Shown here in pieces: positions 1-8,935 of a stretch of 64,000 nucleotides of DNA (its first letter is position 1; every line of letters begins with the position of its first letter). The position numbers were made by a program, and so were the translations under genes. Location of the stretch: contig NZ_CP071448.1 of assembly GCF_017352115.1 (NCBI RefSeq), positions 4,885,001 to 4,949,000 of the forward strand, read 5' to 3'. The DNA is from Flavobacterium endoglycinae (GTDB taxonomy: Bacteria; Bacteroidota; Bacteroidia; Flavobacteriales; Flavobacteriaceae). The notes under the pieces are model-generated. The model was not told where the DNA came from. It worked only from the letters and a program-made list of their open reading frames with translations, and made no database searches.

Positions 1-702
1 TACAGCACCTTCTTTTAAAGGAATAGCAGTTAAAAGTTTTTCGGGATGAAATGGATTTGTAATTCCGATTTTCCAATCTTTTCCATTAGGCTGTTTTCCC
101 CAAGTGCTCATATCGCCTGAACCATTTATAATGCCAGCTTGTACGCCTTTTTCAATCATCATGGCGCGGCATTTATCAGTTGCATAACCTTCGCCTAAAG
201 CACCAAATCCAATTTTCATGCCTTTTAATTTCAGGAAGATAATCGACTGTACACTATCTAGAATAATATTTTGATAACCGACTTTTTCCACTGATTTTTT
301 TATGGCTTCCGCCGAAGGCATTTCGGTCATAGAGCCGTCAAATTTCCAGATTTTGTCCATTGCTGCAAAGCTTATGTCGAATCCGCCGTTTGTAATCTCC
401 GAAAGTTTAATGGCTCTTTGTGTCAATTGAAAAACTTCTCGATCTACTTTGACGGGTTGAATTCCAGCATTTTGATTGACTTTTGAAACCTGAGAATCTG
501 GTTTCCAGTCGGAGATTAGATTTTCAATTCGAGTGATTTCGGCTATGACACTATCAATGTTTTGTACTGCCGAAAGCGAATCTTTATCAACAATGCTGAT
601 ATCGAAACGTCCGCCCATTAATAGCGTTGTCTTTTTTCGCAAAACCTGAGCATTTGTTACAAAACAACAGATTAAAGTAAATAGAAATAAGAATCTATTC
701 AT
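1..702 (-). CDS. apbE: FAD:protein FMN transferase (ApbE), partial at window edge
   Basis: The reading frame is open from the ATG at 702 to the window edge, so 234 N-terminal residues are seen and the C-terminus is missing. The first 19 residues (MNRFLFLFTLICCFVTNAQ) form a signal peptide, placing the enzyme outside the inner membrane. ApbE landmarks follow: a MGGRFDI start, a segment ISDWKPDSQVSKVNQNAG, FGALGEGYATDK and the glycine loop INGSGDMSTWG. The family moves FMN from FAD onto a Thr/Ser of a target protein, with Mg. It lies downstream of the PepSY reductase and DUF2271 genes on the same strand, so a flavinylation job for that module is inferred. Family call is firm. Confidence 0.9.
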   Translation of the reverse strand, partial: MNRFLFLFTLICCFVTNAQVLRKKTTLLMGGRFDISIVDKDSLSAVQNIDSVIAEITRIENLISDWKPDSQVSKVNQNAGIQPVKVDREVFQLTQRAIKLSEITNGGFDISFAAMDKIWKFDGSMTEMPSAEAIKKSVEKVGYQNIILDSVQSIIFLKLKGMKIGFGALGEGYATDKCRAMMIEKGVQAGIINGSGDMSTWGKQPNGKDWKIGITNPFHPEKLLTAIPLKEGAV

Positions 703-711
703 AACAATTAA

Positions 712-770
712 TAATCTAAATTCAATCTAAAATCAACAATCTAAAATCAACAATCTGCAATCTAAAATCT
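712..770. repeat. Intergenic AATCTAAAATC-type short repeat
   Basis: The 69-bp gap between apbE and the reductase gene is made almost wholly of imperfect tandem copies of AATCTAAAATC(AAC). The same word forms the AAAATCT array upstream of ohr at 43374. No terminator-like hairpin is visible, so the two flanking genes may still be co-transcribed. Confidence 0.6.
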
Positions 771-771
771 T

Positions 772-2955
772 TTAATAGCAGTCACTTAAGATCTGACCAT
801 TGTTTTTATAATCAGAAATACTTTTAAGACCATTTTCTTTGCATAAAATATCTAGAACGTTTTCAACATCTTTTTGCATGGCAAGCGAACCACAGATCAT
901 GATAACACCGTTTTTCTTTAATAAATCCATGAAAAAAGAAGTATCTCTTTTAATCAGATCCATTACATAAATCTGTTTAGCTTCACGCGATAAAGCGACG
1001 TGAAATTGATCCAGATGCTGTTTTTGTTTCATCACTTTGGCAAACTTTTTATACGCCAGAAGTGTGGGTGTTTCCATTCTGAAACCACTGTAAAGATGTA
1101 TTTCCTGTTGTGCTTTATTTTGTTCGATCATTCCGAGGAAAGGAGCAATTCCTGTTCCGTTAGAAATAAAAGCAACTTTTGGAGCTTTCTTTGGCAGATA
1201 AAAAGCAGGATTTTTCAAAATTCGGGCTTTAATAACATCGCCGGGCTCAAGATTATTTAAATATCCAGAACCAAATCCGTTTGGATGTAGTTTTACAACC
1301 AATTGTACATTACCAGAATGATTTCCAATAGAGTAGAGGCGTTCTCTTGTATCGTTTGCCGGATAAATAGCTAATAAATCGCCAGAAATAAATTTAGTTC
1401 TAGAATTGGCTCTTAAAGTCAGAATAAAAGTATGTTCAGTTTCAGAAATTGGAGTTTTGTCTAAAACCATCAGTTTCTGACGGCCTTTCGGAACATGATT
1501 GTATAAAGAGGGTGTATTGGCCAGCGAAATTCCAGTTTTGGTACTCCACAATTTTACCCATTCTACAAATTCAGAAGCTGATTTGTCATTTACAGTTTGT
1601 AAATCCAAATAACGCTCTGCCCAAGGCTGTTTTTCAAGAAGCTGATCGATTTCAATGGCAAATCCGCAGAAATCAGGATACGATTTAGAACCAAAACCTA
1701 CAACCGAGAAATTGATTTTCTGCTTTTGGTTTTGTTTTTCTACTAGAGTTTCAAATTTATTTCCATTAGAAGGTGCATCACCTAAACCGTGCGTCGATGT
1801 AAAAACGATGATATGTTCTGCTTTTGGATATACCGAAAAACGATTTAATTCGGTTATAAACGCTTTATGTCCTTGACTGATTAATTGCTTCTGAATTGCA
1901 TTAGCAAACCTGAAAGTACTTCCGTTTTCAGAACCTGTTAAAAGAATAAAAGTACTTTCGCTGGCTTTGAATTTATTTTTAATTCGGCTAGATCTTCTTT
2001 TTAAAGTAATGGCAAAACCTGAGTAAATAAAGAATAGAATATTGAAACTGGCAATTGCCAGAATTATAGCCCAGATTCCGTTAATTCTTCCGGTATGAAG
2101 ATCAAGACTCAAATCGGCAAACTGAATCGTCATAGGTGAAAGCTTTTCTGAAATTACAGCTCCAGTAACCTGATTGACTTCAATTTCACGATCTTTCAGT
2201 TCAATGATGTAATATTCTTCAGGATCGTCCGTAAAAGGGAATTCGATTTTTTTAACGTCTGATAATAAAGTAGTTTTAAATACAGAAGTTGTTTTGGCTT
2301 TCGCCGAAAGTTCTGTATTTACAGGTTTTGCTTTTTCATCACCCATAAAGAAATTAAATCTTTCCAGCGACAAATACGTTCCTGTTAAGGCAATAATAAA
2401 AATAGGAATCAAAGCAAGCCTTCCTAAAACAACATGGTAATATTGCGCAAAATATTCTTTGATTACTTTAGAAAAGAAATTTCGGATGCCGCGCTGTCTT
2501 TTTAAAACCAGTACAAAACCCGAAATTGATATTAGTAATAAACAAAATGAAATAACACCCACAAAAAAACGTCCCGTTTCGTGAAGAAATAACGAACGGT
2601 GAAGTCCTGTAACCCATTTAATGAATTCGGTTTTCTTTACTGGAGTTCCAAGTGTTTTTCCTGTTTTTGGATTGATGTACGCATTTACATCATTTCCATT
2701 AGCATCAATTGCTTTTAGCGTTACAAATTGATTATAATCAATGCTTAGTTCTGTAATTTCTGGATACGCTTTTTTTAGAATTGGCAGGGTTTCTCCCAGT
2801 GTTATTTTATCAAAATCAGGTGCTTTGTACGGAAGTGTTTTTTCCTGAACTGCATCGACCGCCAGAATAATTCCGGTTACCGAAGCCAAAAGCAAAAAAA
2901 GTGAAGAAAATAAAGCCAGAGCTAAATGTGCGTAACGCCAGAAAGAAAGAGTCAT
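772..2955 (-). CDS. PepSY transmembrane / flavodoxin / FNR-type reductase
   Basis: This 727-residue membrane flavoprotein joins three modules. Residues 1-325 are a PepSY-type region with about four membrane segments (near 11-33, 130-153, 172-196 and 292-316) and periplasmic loops. Residues about 333-480 are a flavodoxin-like domain with the FMN loop TGSENGST. Residues about 500-727 are a ferredoxin-reductase-like unit with the FAD motif RLYSIGNH, the nicotinamide motif ISNGTGIAPFLGMI and a GSLAMQKDV segment. It should carry electrons from NAD(P)H through FAD and FMN to the periplasm, probably for ferric-siderophore or other extracytoplasmic reduction. It follows the DUF2271 gene by 27 bp and precedes apbE. 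Domain calls are firm; the acceptor is inferred. Confidence 0.85.
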   Translation of the reverse strand: MTLSFWRYAHLALALFSSLFLLLASVTGIILAVDAVQEKTLPYKAPDFDKITLGETLPILKKAYPEITELSIDYNQFVTLKAIDANGNDVNAYINPKTGKTLGTPVKKTEFIKWVTGLHRSLFLHETGRFFVGVISFCLLLISISGFVLVLKRQRGIRNFFSKVIKEYFAQYYHVVLGRLALIPIFIIALTGTYLSLERFNFFMGDEKAKPVNTELSAKAKTTSVFKTTLLSDVKKIEFPFTDDPEEYYIIELKDREIEVNQVTGAVISEKLSPMTIQFADLSLDLHTGRINGIWAIILAIASFNILFFIYSGFAITLKRRSSRIKNKFKASESTFILLTGSENGSTFRFANAIQKQLISQGHKAFITELNRFSVYPKAEHIIVFTSTHGLGDAPSNGNKFETLVEKQNQKQKINFSVVGFGSKSYPDFCGFAIEIDQLLEKQPWAERYLDLQTVNDKSASEFVEWVKLWSTKTGISLANTPSLYNHVPKGRQKLMVLDKTPISETEHTFILTLRANSRTKFISGDLLAIYPANDTRERLYSIGNHSGNVQLVVKLHPNGFGSGYLNNLEPGDVIKARILKNPAFYLPKKAPKVAFISNGTGIAPFLGMIEQNKAQQEIHLYSGFRMETPTLLAYKKFAKVMKQKQHLDQFHVALSREAKQIYVMDLIKRDTSFFMDLLKKNGVIMICGSLAMQKDVENVLDILCKENGLKSISDYKNNGQILSDCY

Positions 2956-2982
2956 TGAGTGTATTCTAGAAATGTAATCGTA

Positions 2983-3468
2983 TTATATTTTGTTTAATCG
3001 TACGTATTTAATGTACCCTTTTCCATCTGTTTTTTCTGCAAGACCTTCTGTAGTAAGCGGAATTTCAAGATCGCTTACATAATATTTTTGATCTTCTACC
3101 GCAGATTCAAAACGTAGTTTGTATCCTTTATTAATTTTAGAATTTTCAATTTCGATAGTCGTTACGCTGCGGTCTCCGCCAGTTACAGAAGCGCCTGTTT
3201 TAGCGCTGATATCATCTGATTTTTGAGCCGAATGAAATTTATTCCATTCTTTTAATGATTTGTACCATTTTTTATCATCGCCCATTACATACAGCGTTTT
3301 CTCGTATTCGCCATTTGCATTCACTAAAGAAACTACAATATAGGCGCCTTCTCCCATATAATTGTTCATTTGCAGCATGCATTTGTATTTGCTAGATTGT
3401 GCGTTAGTCTGGAAAGAAAGTAAAAAGATAAAAGCGCTTGCAAGAGCAATTTTTAATATTGATTTCAT
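2983..3468 (-). CDS. DUF2271 periplasmic protein, possible flavinylation target
   Basis: A 161-residue exported protein with a clear signal peptide ending at TNAQ (residues 1-24). The body matches the DUF2271 pattern: a short beta-rich domain with KKWYKSLKEW followed by DDISAKTGASVTGGDRS. The TGAS at residues 91-94 resembles the Dxx[ST]GA[ST] site that ApbE enzymes modify, although the usual Asp three residues before the Thr is Ser88 here; Asp86 is the nearest acid. Position between the ankyrin gene and the PepSY reductase, with apbE next, supports a role as periplasmic electron carrier. Family call is fairly firm; flavinylation is inference. Confidence 0.75.
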   Translation of the reverse strand: MKSILKIALASAFIFLLSFQTNAQSSKYKCMLQMNNYMGEGAYIVVSLVNANGEYEKTLYVMGDDKKWYKSLKEWNKFHSAQKSDDISAKTGASVTGGDRSVTTIEIENSKINKGYKLRFESAVEDQKYYVSDLEIPLTTEGLAEKTDGKGYIKYVRLNKI

Positions 3469-3603
3469 TGTAAATAATATATAAGTTAAGGTTTAAAGTT
3501 GTGAGATATAAAGATTACTTATGTCTCAAAACTGATTAACTTGAAGTTCCAAAAATAAGTTTGGATTTCGGAATTTCAAATATGGTTGTATTAATAATTT
3601 GTT

Positions 3604-5094
3604 TTATTTTAAAAACTCGACAGAGATATTGCTTTTAGTAAGCACTTCATTTTCTTTTGCTAAAGCATAAGCGCTTTCATCAAATTCTGTTGTTACGTCT
3701 TTTTTAGCACCTGCTTCAATAAGATATTTTAAAACCGAATCGTCTTTGGCAATCATAGCAGCTCTGTGCAAGGCTGTTAATCCATCTTTGTTTTTAGCGT
3801 TGATATCTACTTTTAAATCCGTGATTTTTTTAAGAAGCGAAACATCATTTTTAGTAATTGCTAAATGATACAAAGTGTTTCCGTCTTTTTGTGCTGCGGC
3901 TAAGTTTAAACCTTTGTCCTGAAGTAATTTTGCTTTTGCTTCAAAAGGATCAACAGTTTCCTTTTCTCTTCCTGCCGGACGGTAAGATTGTACTAAATAA
4001 ACGCCCAAGTTGTTTCCGTCTTTGTCTTTTACATTTACATCAGCGCCTTTTGTTAAAAGTAAGTTTACAGCTTCTGGAGTTCCGTATCGTACGGCAAAGG
4101 TCAAAGCAGATTCTCCTTTTGAATTTTGAGCATTGATATTTTTTGCTGTTGGAAGAAAAAGCTCTAAGGCAGCCGTTTCTTTTGCTGATGATGCAGACAT
4201 TACAGGTGTATTTCCTTCTTTATCAGCTTTATTTACATCAACACCTTTCGCTAAAAAGTATTTAATGATTTCATTCTGATTTGGTTTTCCAGCTAAAATG
4301 TGCAATACATTTTGTCCTGCTTTGTTCTGGGCAGTTGGCTTTATTTTTACTTCTTCAACCAAATATTTATACGTTTCGATTGGATTTGTTTCTCTTCGGC
4401 TTCCTTGTGCCGCGATTAAAAGAGCGGTATCGGTTGGTTTGATCCCTTTCTCGATAAGTTTCTTCAAAAGTGCAATATTTCCAGATCTTGCAGCGTATGT
4501 AAAAGCGGTGTTTCCTTCATTATCAACGTCTTTTAGAGACATTCCTTTTGTTGTAAAATATTCTGCGGCTTTTAAATCTTTATCAGAAGCAATAGCTAAA
4601 AGCAATAAGTTGGCACCGTTTGCATATTTTTTCTTTGGATCAACACCCGCTTTAAAGAAAGCATCGTACATCGCTGGATTTGACTGTCCGTTTGAAGCGG
4701 CAAAATCAGCTGGAGTAGTTCCGTGGCTGTCTTCAAAATTAACATCAGAACCTTTATTTATAAGGTATTCAACTAATTCAGTATTTCCTCTGTAAGCGGC
4801 CCAGTGCAAATAAATACGATTATCGTGTGTTAATTTAGTAATGGTATTTCCCGGCTGGTCTAATAAAAATTTGATAGTAGTAAAAGGTGCATCGTTGTTG
4901 ATTGCCAGAGTGGTAACATCAAATGCATTGGGATTGGCTTCGGCTGGATTGTTTCCTTTTGCAATTTCAGCTTTTACTTTTTCTACATCAGGTGTAGTTT
5001 TCCAGAAAGACTGCTCTAAAAGTGAATTTTTCTGTTGTGCATTAACCAATGAAATAGCAGCAAATGCTAAAGAAATAAAAAGATTTTTTTTCAT
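3604..5094 (-). CDS. Exported ankyrin-repeat protein
   Basis: A 496-residue protein with signal peptide MKKNLFISLAFAAISLVNAQ and then tandem ankyrin repeats over nearly the whole length. Typical units are IYLHWAAYRGNTELVEYLINKGSDVN, split here by the repeat helices, and GLTALHRAAMIAKDDSVLKYL near residues 440-460. About a dozen repeats can be counted, some degenerate. Ankyrin arrays bind other proteins; the partner is unknown. It is the first gene of the minus-strand group running through DUF2271 and the reductase to apbE, with a consensus promoter upstream at 5177-5206. A partner role in the same periplasmic redox module is suggested by position only. Confidence 0.85.
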   Translation of the reverse strand: MKKNLFISLAFAAISLVNAQQKNSLLEQSFWKTTPDVEKVKAEIAKGNNPAEANPNAFDVTTLAINNDAPFTTIKFLLDQPGNTITKLTHDNRIYLHWAAYRGNTELVEYLINKGSDVNFEDSHGTTPADFAASNGQSNPAMYDAFFKAGVDPKKKYANGANLLLLAIASDKDLKAAEYFTTKGMSLKDVDNEGNTAFTYAARSGNIALLKKLIEKGIKPTDTALLIAAQGSRRETNPIETYKYLVEEVKIKPTAQNKAGQNVLHILAGKPNQNEIIKYFLAKGVDVNKADKEGNTPVMSASSAKETAALELFLPTAKNINAQNSKGESALTFAVRYGTPEAVNLLLTKGADVNVKDKDGNNLGVYLVQSYRPAGREKETVDPFEAKAKLLQDKGLNLAAAQKDGNTLYHLAITKNDVSLLKKITDLKVDINAKNKDGLTALHRAAMIAKDDSVLKYLIEAGAKKDVTTEFDESAYALAKENEVLTKSNISVEFLK

Positions 5095-5176
5095 ATTTCG
5101 GTATGTTGTTATTCGGAATCAATTCCAAAAAATTATGAATGAGAATATATCTATTTAGAATAAATCAAAATAAAGG

Positions 5177-5206
5177 CAAATGTAAAGATTAATCTTTTTA
5201 AAGCAA
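5177..5206 (-). promoter_or_regulatory. Bacteroidota-type promoter for the ankyrin-DUF2271-reductase-apbE group
   Basis: On the minus strand TTG (5206-5204) is followed after 19 bp by TACATTTG (5184-5177), a full match to TAnnTTTG. The predicted start is near 5170. Just downstream is ATTTAGAATAAAT (about 5153-5165), a 5-3-5 palindrome that could be an operator, perhaps iron-responsive. Confidence 0.6.
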
Positions 5207-5600
5207 GTTTTATTGCTGGTAAAAGTTGAATTCTGATGCGATTTAATTCTATTTTAATTTAAAATATGCTTTTGCGTTTTGGATTTTATTCTATTTTGAT
5301 AAAAAACAAGCGCTTAGATAATTGTTGTTGGTTTTAGTTTAACGCGTACAACTTTTTTTCTTTTTGATTTTAAGCATATTACGAAATTATAATTTATAAC
5401 TATTTGTAAATTAGTGTTTTATTGTAAATTCGATTTTCCATATAATTTAAAATACATGTTTTTTTAGCTAATAGTCGAGCAGCTTTTTAAGTAGAATTTG
5501 ACGTTTTAAAAAGGGTAAAATGGGTCTGAAAAAGATCAATTTTTAAATGCTGCTGTTGATAACTGTTTTTTGCTTCTTGTTTTTTTTCTTGTAATTTTTG

Positions 5601-5629
5601 TTGACAAATCTATTTAGATCTAGTATAAA
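5601..5629 (+). promoter_or_regulatory. E. coli-like promoter upstream of nrdBA
   Basis: TTGACA at 5601-5606 is followed after exactly 17 bp by TATAAA at 5624-5629. This is the proteobacterial sigma-70 form, not the usual Bacteroidota one, so it may be coincidence in AT-rich DNA. The spacer contains TCTATTTAGA (5609-5618), also found near two other promoters in this window. Confidence 0.3.
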
Positions 5630-5858
5630 TAACTGATAATTCGACGACTACGCAAAATTATGCAGCTGTTAATAAATTGTATTTTTAATGTTTTTTGATG
5701 CTTACTTTTACTGTTGATAATTGTTCGGTTTTTTAACACCAAAAGATAGCCTGATCGAGATTGAGGGGTTAATTTTGTAGGTATAGAAATCGCAGTTATC
5801 CTTCCCCAAAATCCTGTTGTTTTCTATTTCTCATAGTCACCATTTAATACTATATATT

Positions 5859-6833
5859 ATGTCTATATTTGATAAAAGAGTCAATTATAAACCTTTTGAG
5901 TACCCAGAGGTTTTACAATTTACAGAAGCCATAAATAAAGCGTATTGGGTTCATACCGAAGTAGATTTTACTGCTGATACTCAGGATTTTCATGCTCATC
6001 TATCGGTAGCTGAAAAAACGGCTGTTAAAAACAGTTTATTGGCGATCGCACAAATTGAAGTTGCTGTTAAGAGTTTTTGGGGAAACATTTACGAGCACTT
6101 TCCAAAACCGGAATTTAACGGATTAGGAACTACTTTTGCAGAATGTGAGTTCAGACATTCTGAAGCGTATTCGCGCCTTTTGGAAGTATTAGGTTATAAT
6201 GATGAATTTGAAAAACTTCTTGACGTTCCTGTGATTCGCAGACGTGTTGATTATCTTTCAAATGTTTTAAAAGACACTCGTTCTCAGGACAATCGTAAAT
6301 ATATGGTTTCGCTGATTTTATTCAGTATTCTTATAGAAAACGTTTCTTTATTCAGCCAGTTTGCCATTTTATTATCTTTTACAAGATTTAAAGGCTACAT
6401 GAAAAATGTGAGCAATATTATTGCGTGGACTTCAATTGATGAGCAGATTCATGCTAACGGCGGTATTTATATTATTAATAAAATCAGAGAAGAATTCCCA
6501 GAATATTTTGATGATGCTACGCTAAACCTTATCAGAGAAACGGTTAAAGATTCGATCGCAGTCGAATCAGACATATTAGACTGGATATTTGAAGAAGGTG
6601 AAATTGAAAGTATTAAAAAAGGTGATCTTGTTAATTTTATGAAATTTAGAATTGATGAGAGTTTGAAACAAATTAATATTCCAATCATTTTTGATGTTCC
6701 TGCAGAAGACTACAAAGCGCTTGCTTGGTTTGAAGAAGAAGTTTTTGCCAACAGTTTGGATGATTTCTTTGCAAAACGACCAGTAGAATATACCAAACAC
6801 GATAAGAGTATAACGGCAAACGACCTTTTCTAA
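5859..6833 (+). CDS. nrdB: Ribonucleoside-diphosphate reductase, small (radical) subunit
   Basis: A 324-residue class I RNR beta subunit. The start is set at the ATG at 5859 (MSIFDKRVNY); an upstream in-frame TTG at 5817 adds residues unlike the family. The di-iron ligands are all recognisable: Glu67 (QIEVAVKSFWG), Glu97 and His100 (CEFRHSEAY), Glu160 (LIENVSLF), Glu195 and His198 (DEQIH). Tyr104, four residues after His100, is the expected radical tyrosine, so a normal tyrosyl-radical enzyme is likely. No ATP-cone is fused to it. It pairs with the large subunit 17 bp downstream and makes deoxyribonucleotides in the cytoplasm. Confidence 0.95.
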   Translation: MSIFDKRVNYKPFEYPEVLQFTEAINKAYWVHTEVDFTADTQDFHAHLSVAEKTAVKNSLLAIAQIEVAVKSFWGNIYEHFPKPEFNGLGTTFAECEFRHSEAYSRLLEVLGYNDEFEKLLDVPVIRRRVDYLSNVLKDTRSQDNRKYMVSLILFSILIENVSLFSQFAILLSFTRFKGYMKNVSNIIAWTSIDEQIHANGGIYIINKIREEFPEYFDDATLNLIRETVKDSIAVESDILDWIFEEGEIESIKKGDLVNFMKFRIDESLKQINIPIIFDVPAEDYKALAWFEEEVFANSLDDFFAKRPVEYTKHDKSITANDLF

Positions 6834-6850
6834 AAAGCAGACAATATATT

Positions 6851-8545
6851 ATGAATACAACAGATACAAATGAAGTAAACAGTATTTCGCAGGAAAGCGG
6901 AAACAAAATGTGGTGGAAGAACTCTGAAAGTGAACAGATTTTAAATCGAGGTTATCTTTTGAAAGGTGAAACTGTTGAAGGTGCAATTGACAGAATTTGT
7001 ACAGCAGCAGCCAGAAGATTATACAAACCCGAATTAAAAGAGTCATTTGTAGAAATGATCGAACGCGGATGGATGAGTATCAGTTCTCCGGTTTGGGCAA
7101 ATATGGGAACCGAAAGAGGTTTGCCGATTTCTTGTTTTAACGTACACGTTCCAGATAAAATTGAAGGAATTACACATAAATTAGGTGAAGTGATTATGCA
7201 GACCAAAATTGGAGGTGGAACTTCTGGTTATTTTGGTGAATTGCGTGAACGCGGAAGCGCCGTAACCGATAATGGAAAAAGCAGCGGATCAGTAAGTTTT
7301 ATGAGACTTTTTGATACGGCAATGGACACTATTTCTCAAGGCGGTGTTCGTCGTGGTGCATTTGCAGCGTATTTGGATATTGACCACCCAGATATTGAGG
7401 AATTTTTGAAAATTAAAAGCATTGGAAATCCAATCCAAAATTTGTTTACCGGAATTTGTGTACCCGATTATTGGATGCAGGAAATGATTGACGGTGATGG
7501 TGATAAAAGACAAATCTGGGCAAAAGTTCTGGAAAGCCGTCAGCAGAAAGGACTTCCTTATATCTTTTTCAGCGATAACGTAAATAAAAATAAACCTCAG
7601 GTTTACAAAGATCAAAACTTGAGAATCAATGCAAGTAACTTGTGCAGTGAGATTATGCTTCCGTCAACAAATGACGAATCGTTTATCTGCTGTCTTTCAT
7701 CAATGAACCTTGAACTTTATGATGAATGGAAAGATACTGAAGCAGTAAAACTAGCAATCTTTTTCCTTGACGCTGTATTACAGGAATTTATCGAAAAAAC
7801 AGAAGGGGATTATTATCTTTCTGGTGCTAATAAATTTGCTAAAAGACACCGTGCATTAGGTTTAGGAGTTTTAGGATGGCATTCGTATTTGCAGAAAAAC
7901 ATGATTCCATTTGAAGGAATGCAGGCTAAAATGAAAACCACCGAAATATTCAAACATATTAGTGAAAAAGCCGATAAAGCCACTCAGGAATTAGCCAGAA
8001 TTTATGGCGAACCTGAATTGTTAAAAGGATACGGAAGACGTAATACAACTACAATGGCAATTGCGCCTACAACATCATCTTCGGCGATTTTAGGACAGAC
8101 TTCTCCAGGAATTGAACCTTTTAGCAGTAATTATTACAAAGCGGGTTTAAGTAAAGGTAATTTCATGCGTAAGAATAAATACTTAACAAAATTACTGGAA
8201 GAAAAAGGTCTGGATAATGAAGAAGTTTGGAGAGGTATTATGTTGAACGGAGGAAGTGTACAGCACATGACCCAATTGACTCAGGAAGAAAAAGATGTTT
8301 TTAAAACGTTTAAAGAAATCAGTCAGTTAGAAATTGTACAGCAGGCCGCTATTCGTCAGAAGTTTGTAGATCAAGGACAGAGTTTAAATCTTAATATTCC
8401 GGCAGAACTTCCAATTAAAGAAGTAAACCGTTTAATGATTGAAGCGTGGCAATTGGGAGTAAAAAGTTTGTATTACCAAAGAAGCCAAAGTGTTTCGAAA
8501 GAATTGGTTACAAGTCTGGTTACTTGCAGCAGCTGTGAGTCTTAA
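6851..8545 (+). CDS. nrdA: Ribonucleoside-diphosphate reductase, large subunit, short form
   Basis: A 564-residue class I RNR alpha subunit, about 200 residues shorter than E. coli NrdA because the N-terminal ATP-cone (overall-activity site) is absent. Catalytic features are intact: Cys95 in LPISCFNV, Asn263-Cys265-Glu267 in NLCSEIMLPS, the partner Cys280/Cys281 in FICCLSS, the radical-transfer pair Tyr541-Tyr542 and the C-terminal redox pair Cys559/Cys562 (TCSSCES). It should reduce ribonucleotides with the beta subunit encoded just upstream. Without cones on either subunit, dATP shut-off of the classic type is not expected. Transcription ends at the hairpin just downstream. Confidence 0.95.
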   Translation: MNTTDTNEVNSISQESGNKMWWKNSESEQILNRGYLLKGETVEGAIDRICTAAARRLYKPELKESFVEMIERGWMSISSPVWANMGTERGLPISCFNVHVPDKIEGITHKLGEVIMQTKIGGGTSGYFGELRERGSAVTDNGKSSGSVSFMRLFDTAMDTISQGGVRRGAFAAYLDIDHPDIEEFLKIKSIGNPIQNLFTGICVPDYWMQEMIDGDGDKRQIWAKVLESRQQKGLPYIFFSDNVNKNKPQVYKDQNLRINASNLCSEIMLPSTNDESFICCLSSMNLELYDEWKDTEAVKLAIFFLDAVLQEFIEKTEGDYYLSGANKFAKRHRALGLGVLGWHSYLQKNMIPFEGMQAKMKTTEIFKHISEKADKATQELARIYGEPELLKGYGRRNTTTMAIAPTTSSSAILGQTSPGIEPFSSNYYKAGLSKGNFMRKNKYLTKLLEEKGLDNEEVWRGIMLNGGSVQHMTQLTQEEKDVFKTFKEISQLEIVQQAAIRQKFVDQGQSLNLNIPAELPIKEVNRLMIEAWQLGVKSLYYQRSQSVSKELVTSLVTCSSCES

Positions 8546-8558
8546 CAAAATACAATAG

Positions 8559-8588
8559 AAAAGGTTCAATGTAAATTGAACCTTTTTT
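8559..8588 (+). terminator. Intrinsic terminator after nrdA
   Basis: A 12-bp perfect stem (AAAAGGTTCAAT at 8559-8570, GTAA loop, ATTGAACCTTTT at 8575-8586) runs into a T-tract. It overlaps the in-frame TTG at 8576, ruling that codon out as the start of the next gene. Confidence 0.85.
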
Positions 8589-8608
8589 ATATTTATATAA
8601 TTTTTGAA

Positions 8609-8920
8609 ATGATGGATTTACATGAAATAGAAAATATTGAAAAATTGATTTCTGAGTATTATGAAATGACCTTTAATAATGACGAAGAAGATTATATATA
8701 CAATAAACAGCTTAAAAATAAATTAAAAGCTGTTATTATTAATTCAAAAAGCAACAATGTAATTGACAAGGCACTTGATGTATTAGCTGAATCTACTGGA
8801 TGTGCTGAAGATCTTCAAATTGCAGAAGATATTTTGAATGAACTATTTGAAAATAAAGTTATCGATAAAAATCAATTTGACACTTTTTATAAGAACGTAG
8901 GAACCAATAGATGGTCATAA
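8609..8920 (+). CDS. Small acidic protein of unknown function
   Basis: About 103 residues starting at the ATG pair at 8609/8612 (MMDLHEIENIEKLISEYY). I do not recognise the family. The sequence is acidic, helical in character and has no signal peptide, membrane segment or obvious metal site; NKQLKNKLKAV and AEDILNELFE look like amphipathic helices, suggesting a small helical-bundle cytoplasmic protein such as an immunity or adaptor protein. It follows the nrdA terminator and converges on the Crp/Fnr gene, so it appears to be a single-gene unit. Codon use matches the neighbours, so it is probably a real gene. Confidence 0.6.
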   Translation: MMDLHEIENIEKLISEYYEMTFNNDEEDYIYNKQLKNKLKAVIINSKSNNVIDKALDVLAESTGCAEDLQIAEDILNELFENKVIDKNQFDTFYKNVGTNRWS

Positions 8921-8935
8921 TGCATAAAATATTTT

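Larger units (their letters stand above)
5095..5858. other. Long divergent intergenic region upstream of nrdB
   Basis: About 760 bp without a gene, very AT-rich. It holds the minus-strand promoter described at 5177-5206, an E. coli-like promoter at 5601-5629, a TAATTTTG -7 candidate at 5770-5777 and two copies of CTGTTGATAA[CT]TGTT at 5553-5567 and 5711-5725. No NrdR box and no convincing small ORF was seen. Confidence 0.5.

Noticed and set aside
4298..4795. 165-codon plus-strand ORF over the ankyrin gene
   Set aside because: It lies antisense to a clear, repeat-rich coding sequence and has no start signal or recognisable domain; a shadow of the real gene.
5553..5725. Two TGTTGATAA words upstream of nrdB as DnaA boxes
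   Set aside because: Each differs from TGTGGATAA at a conserved base, and the word also occurs at about 30364 with no replication context; too weak to claim.
8576..8608. Upstream TTG start for the small protein at 8609
   Set aside because: The codon lies inside the nrdA terminator stem.
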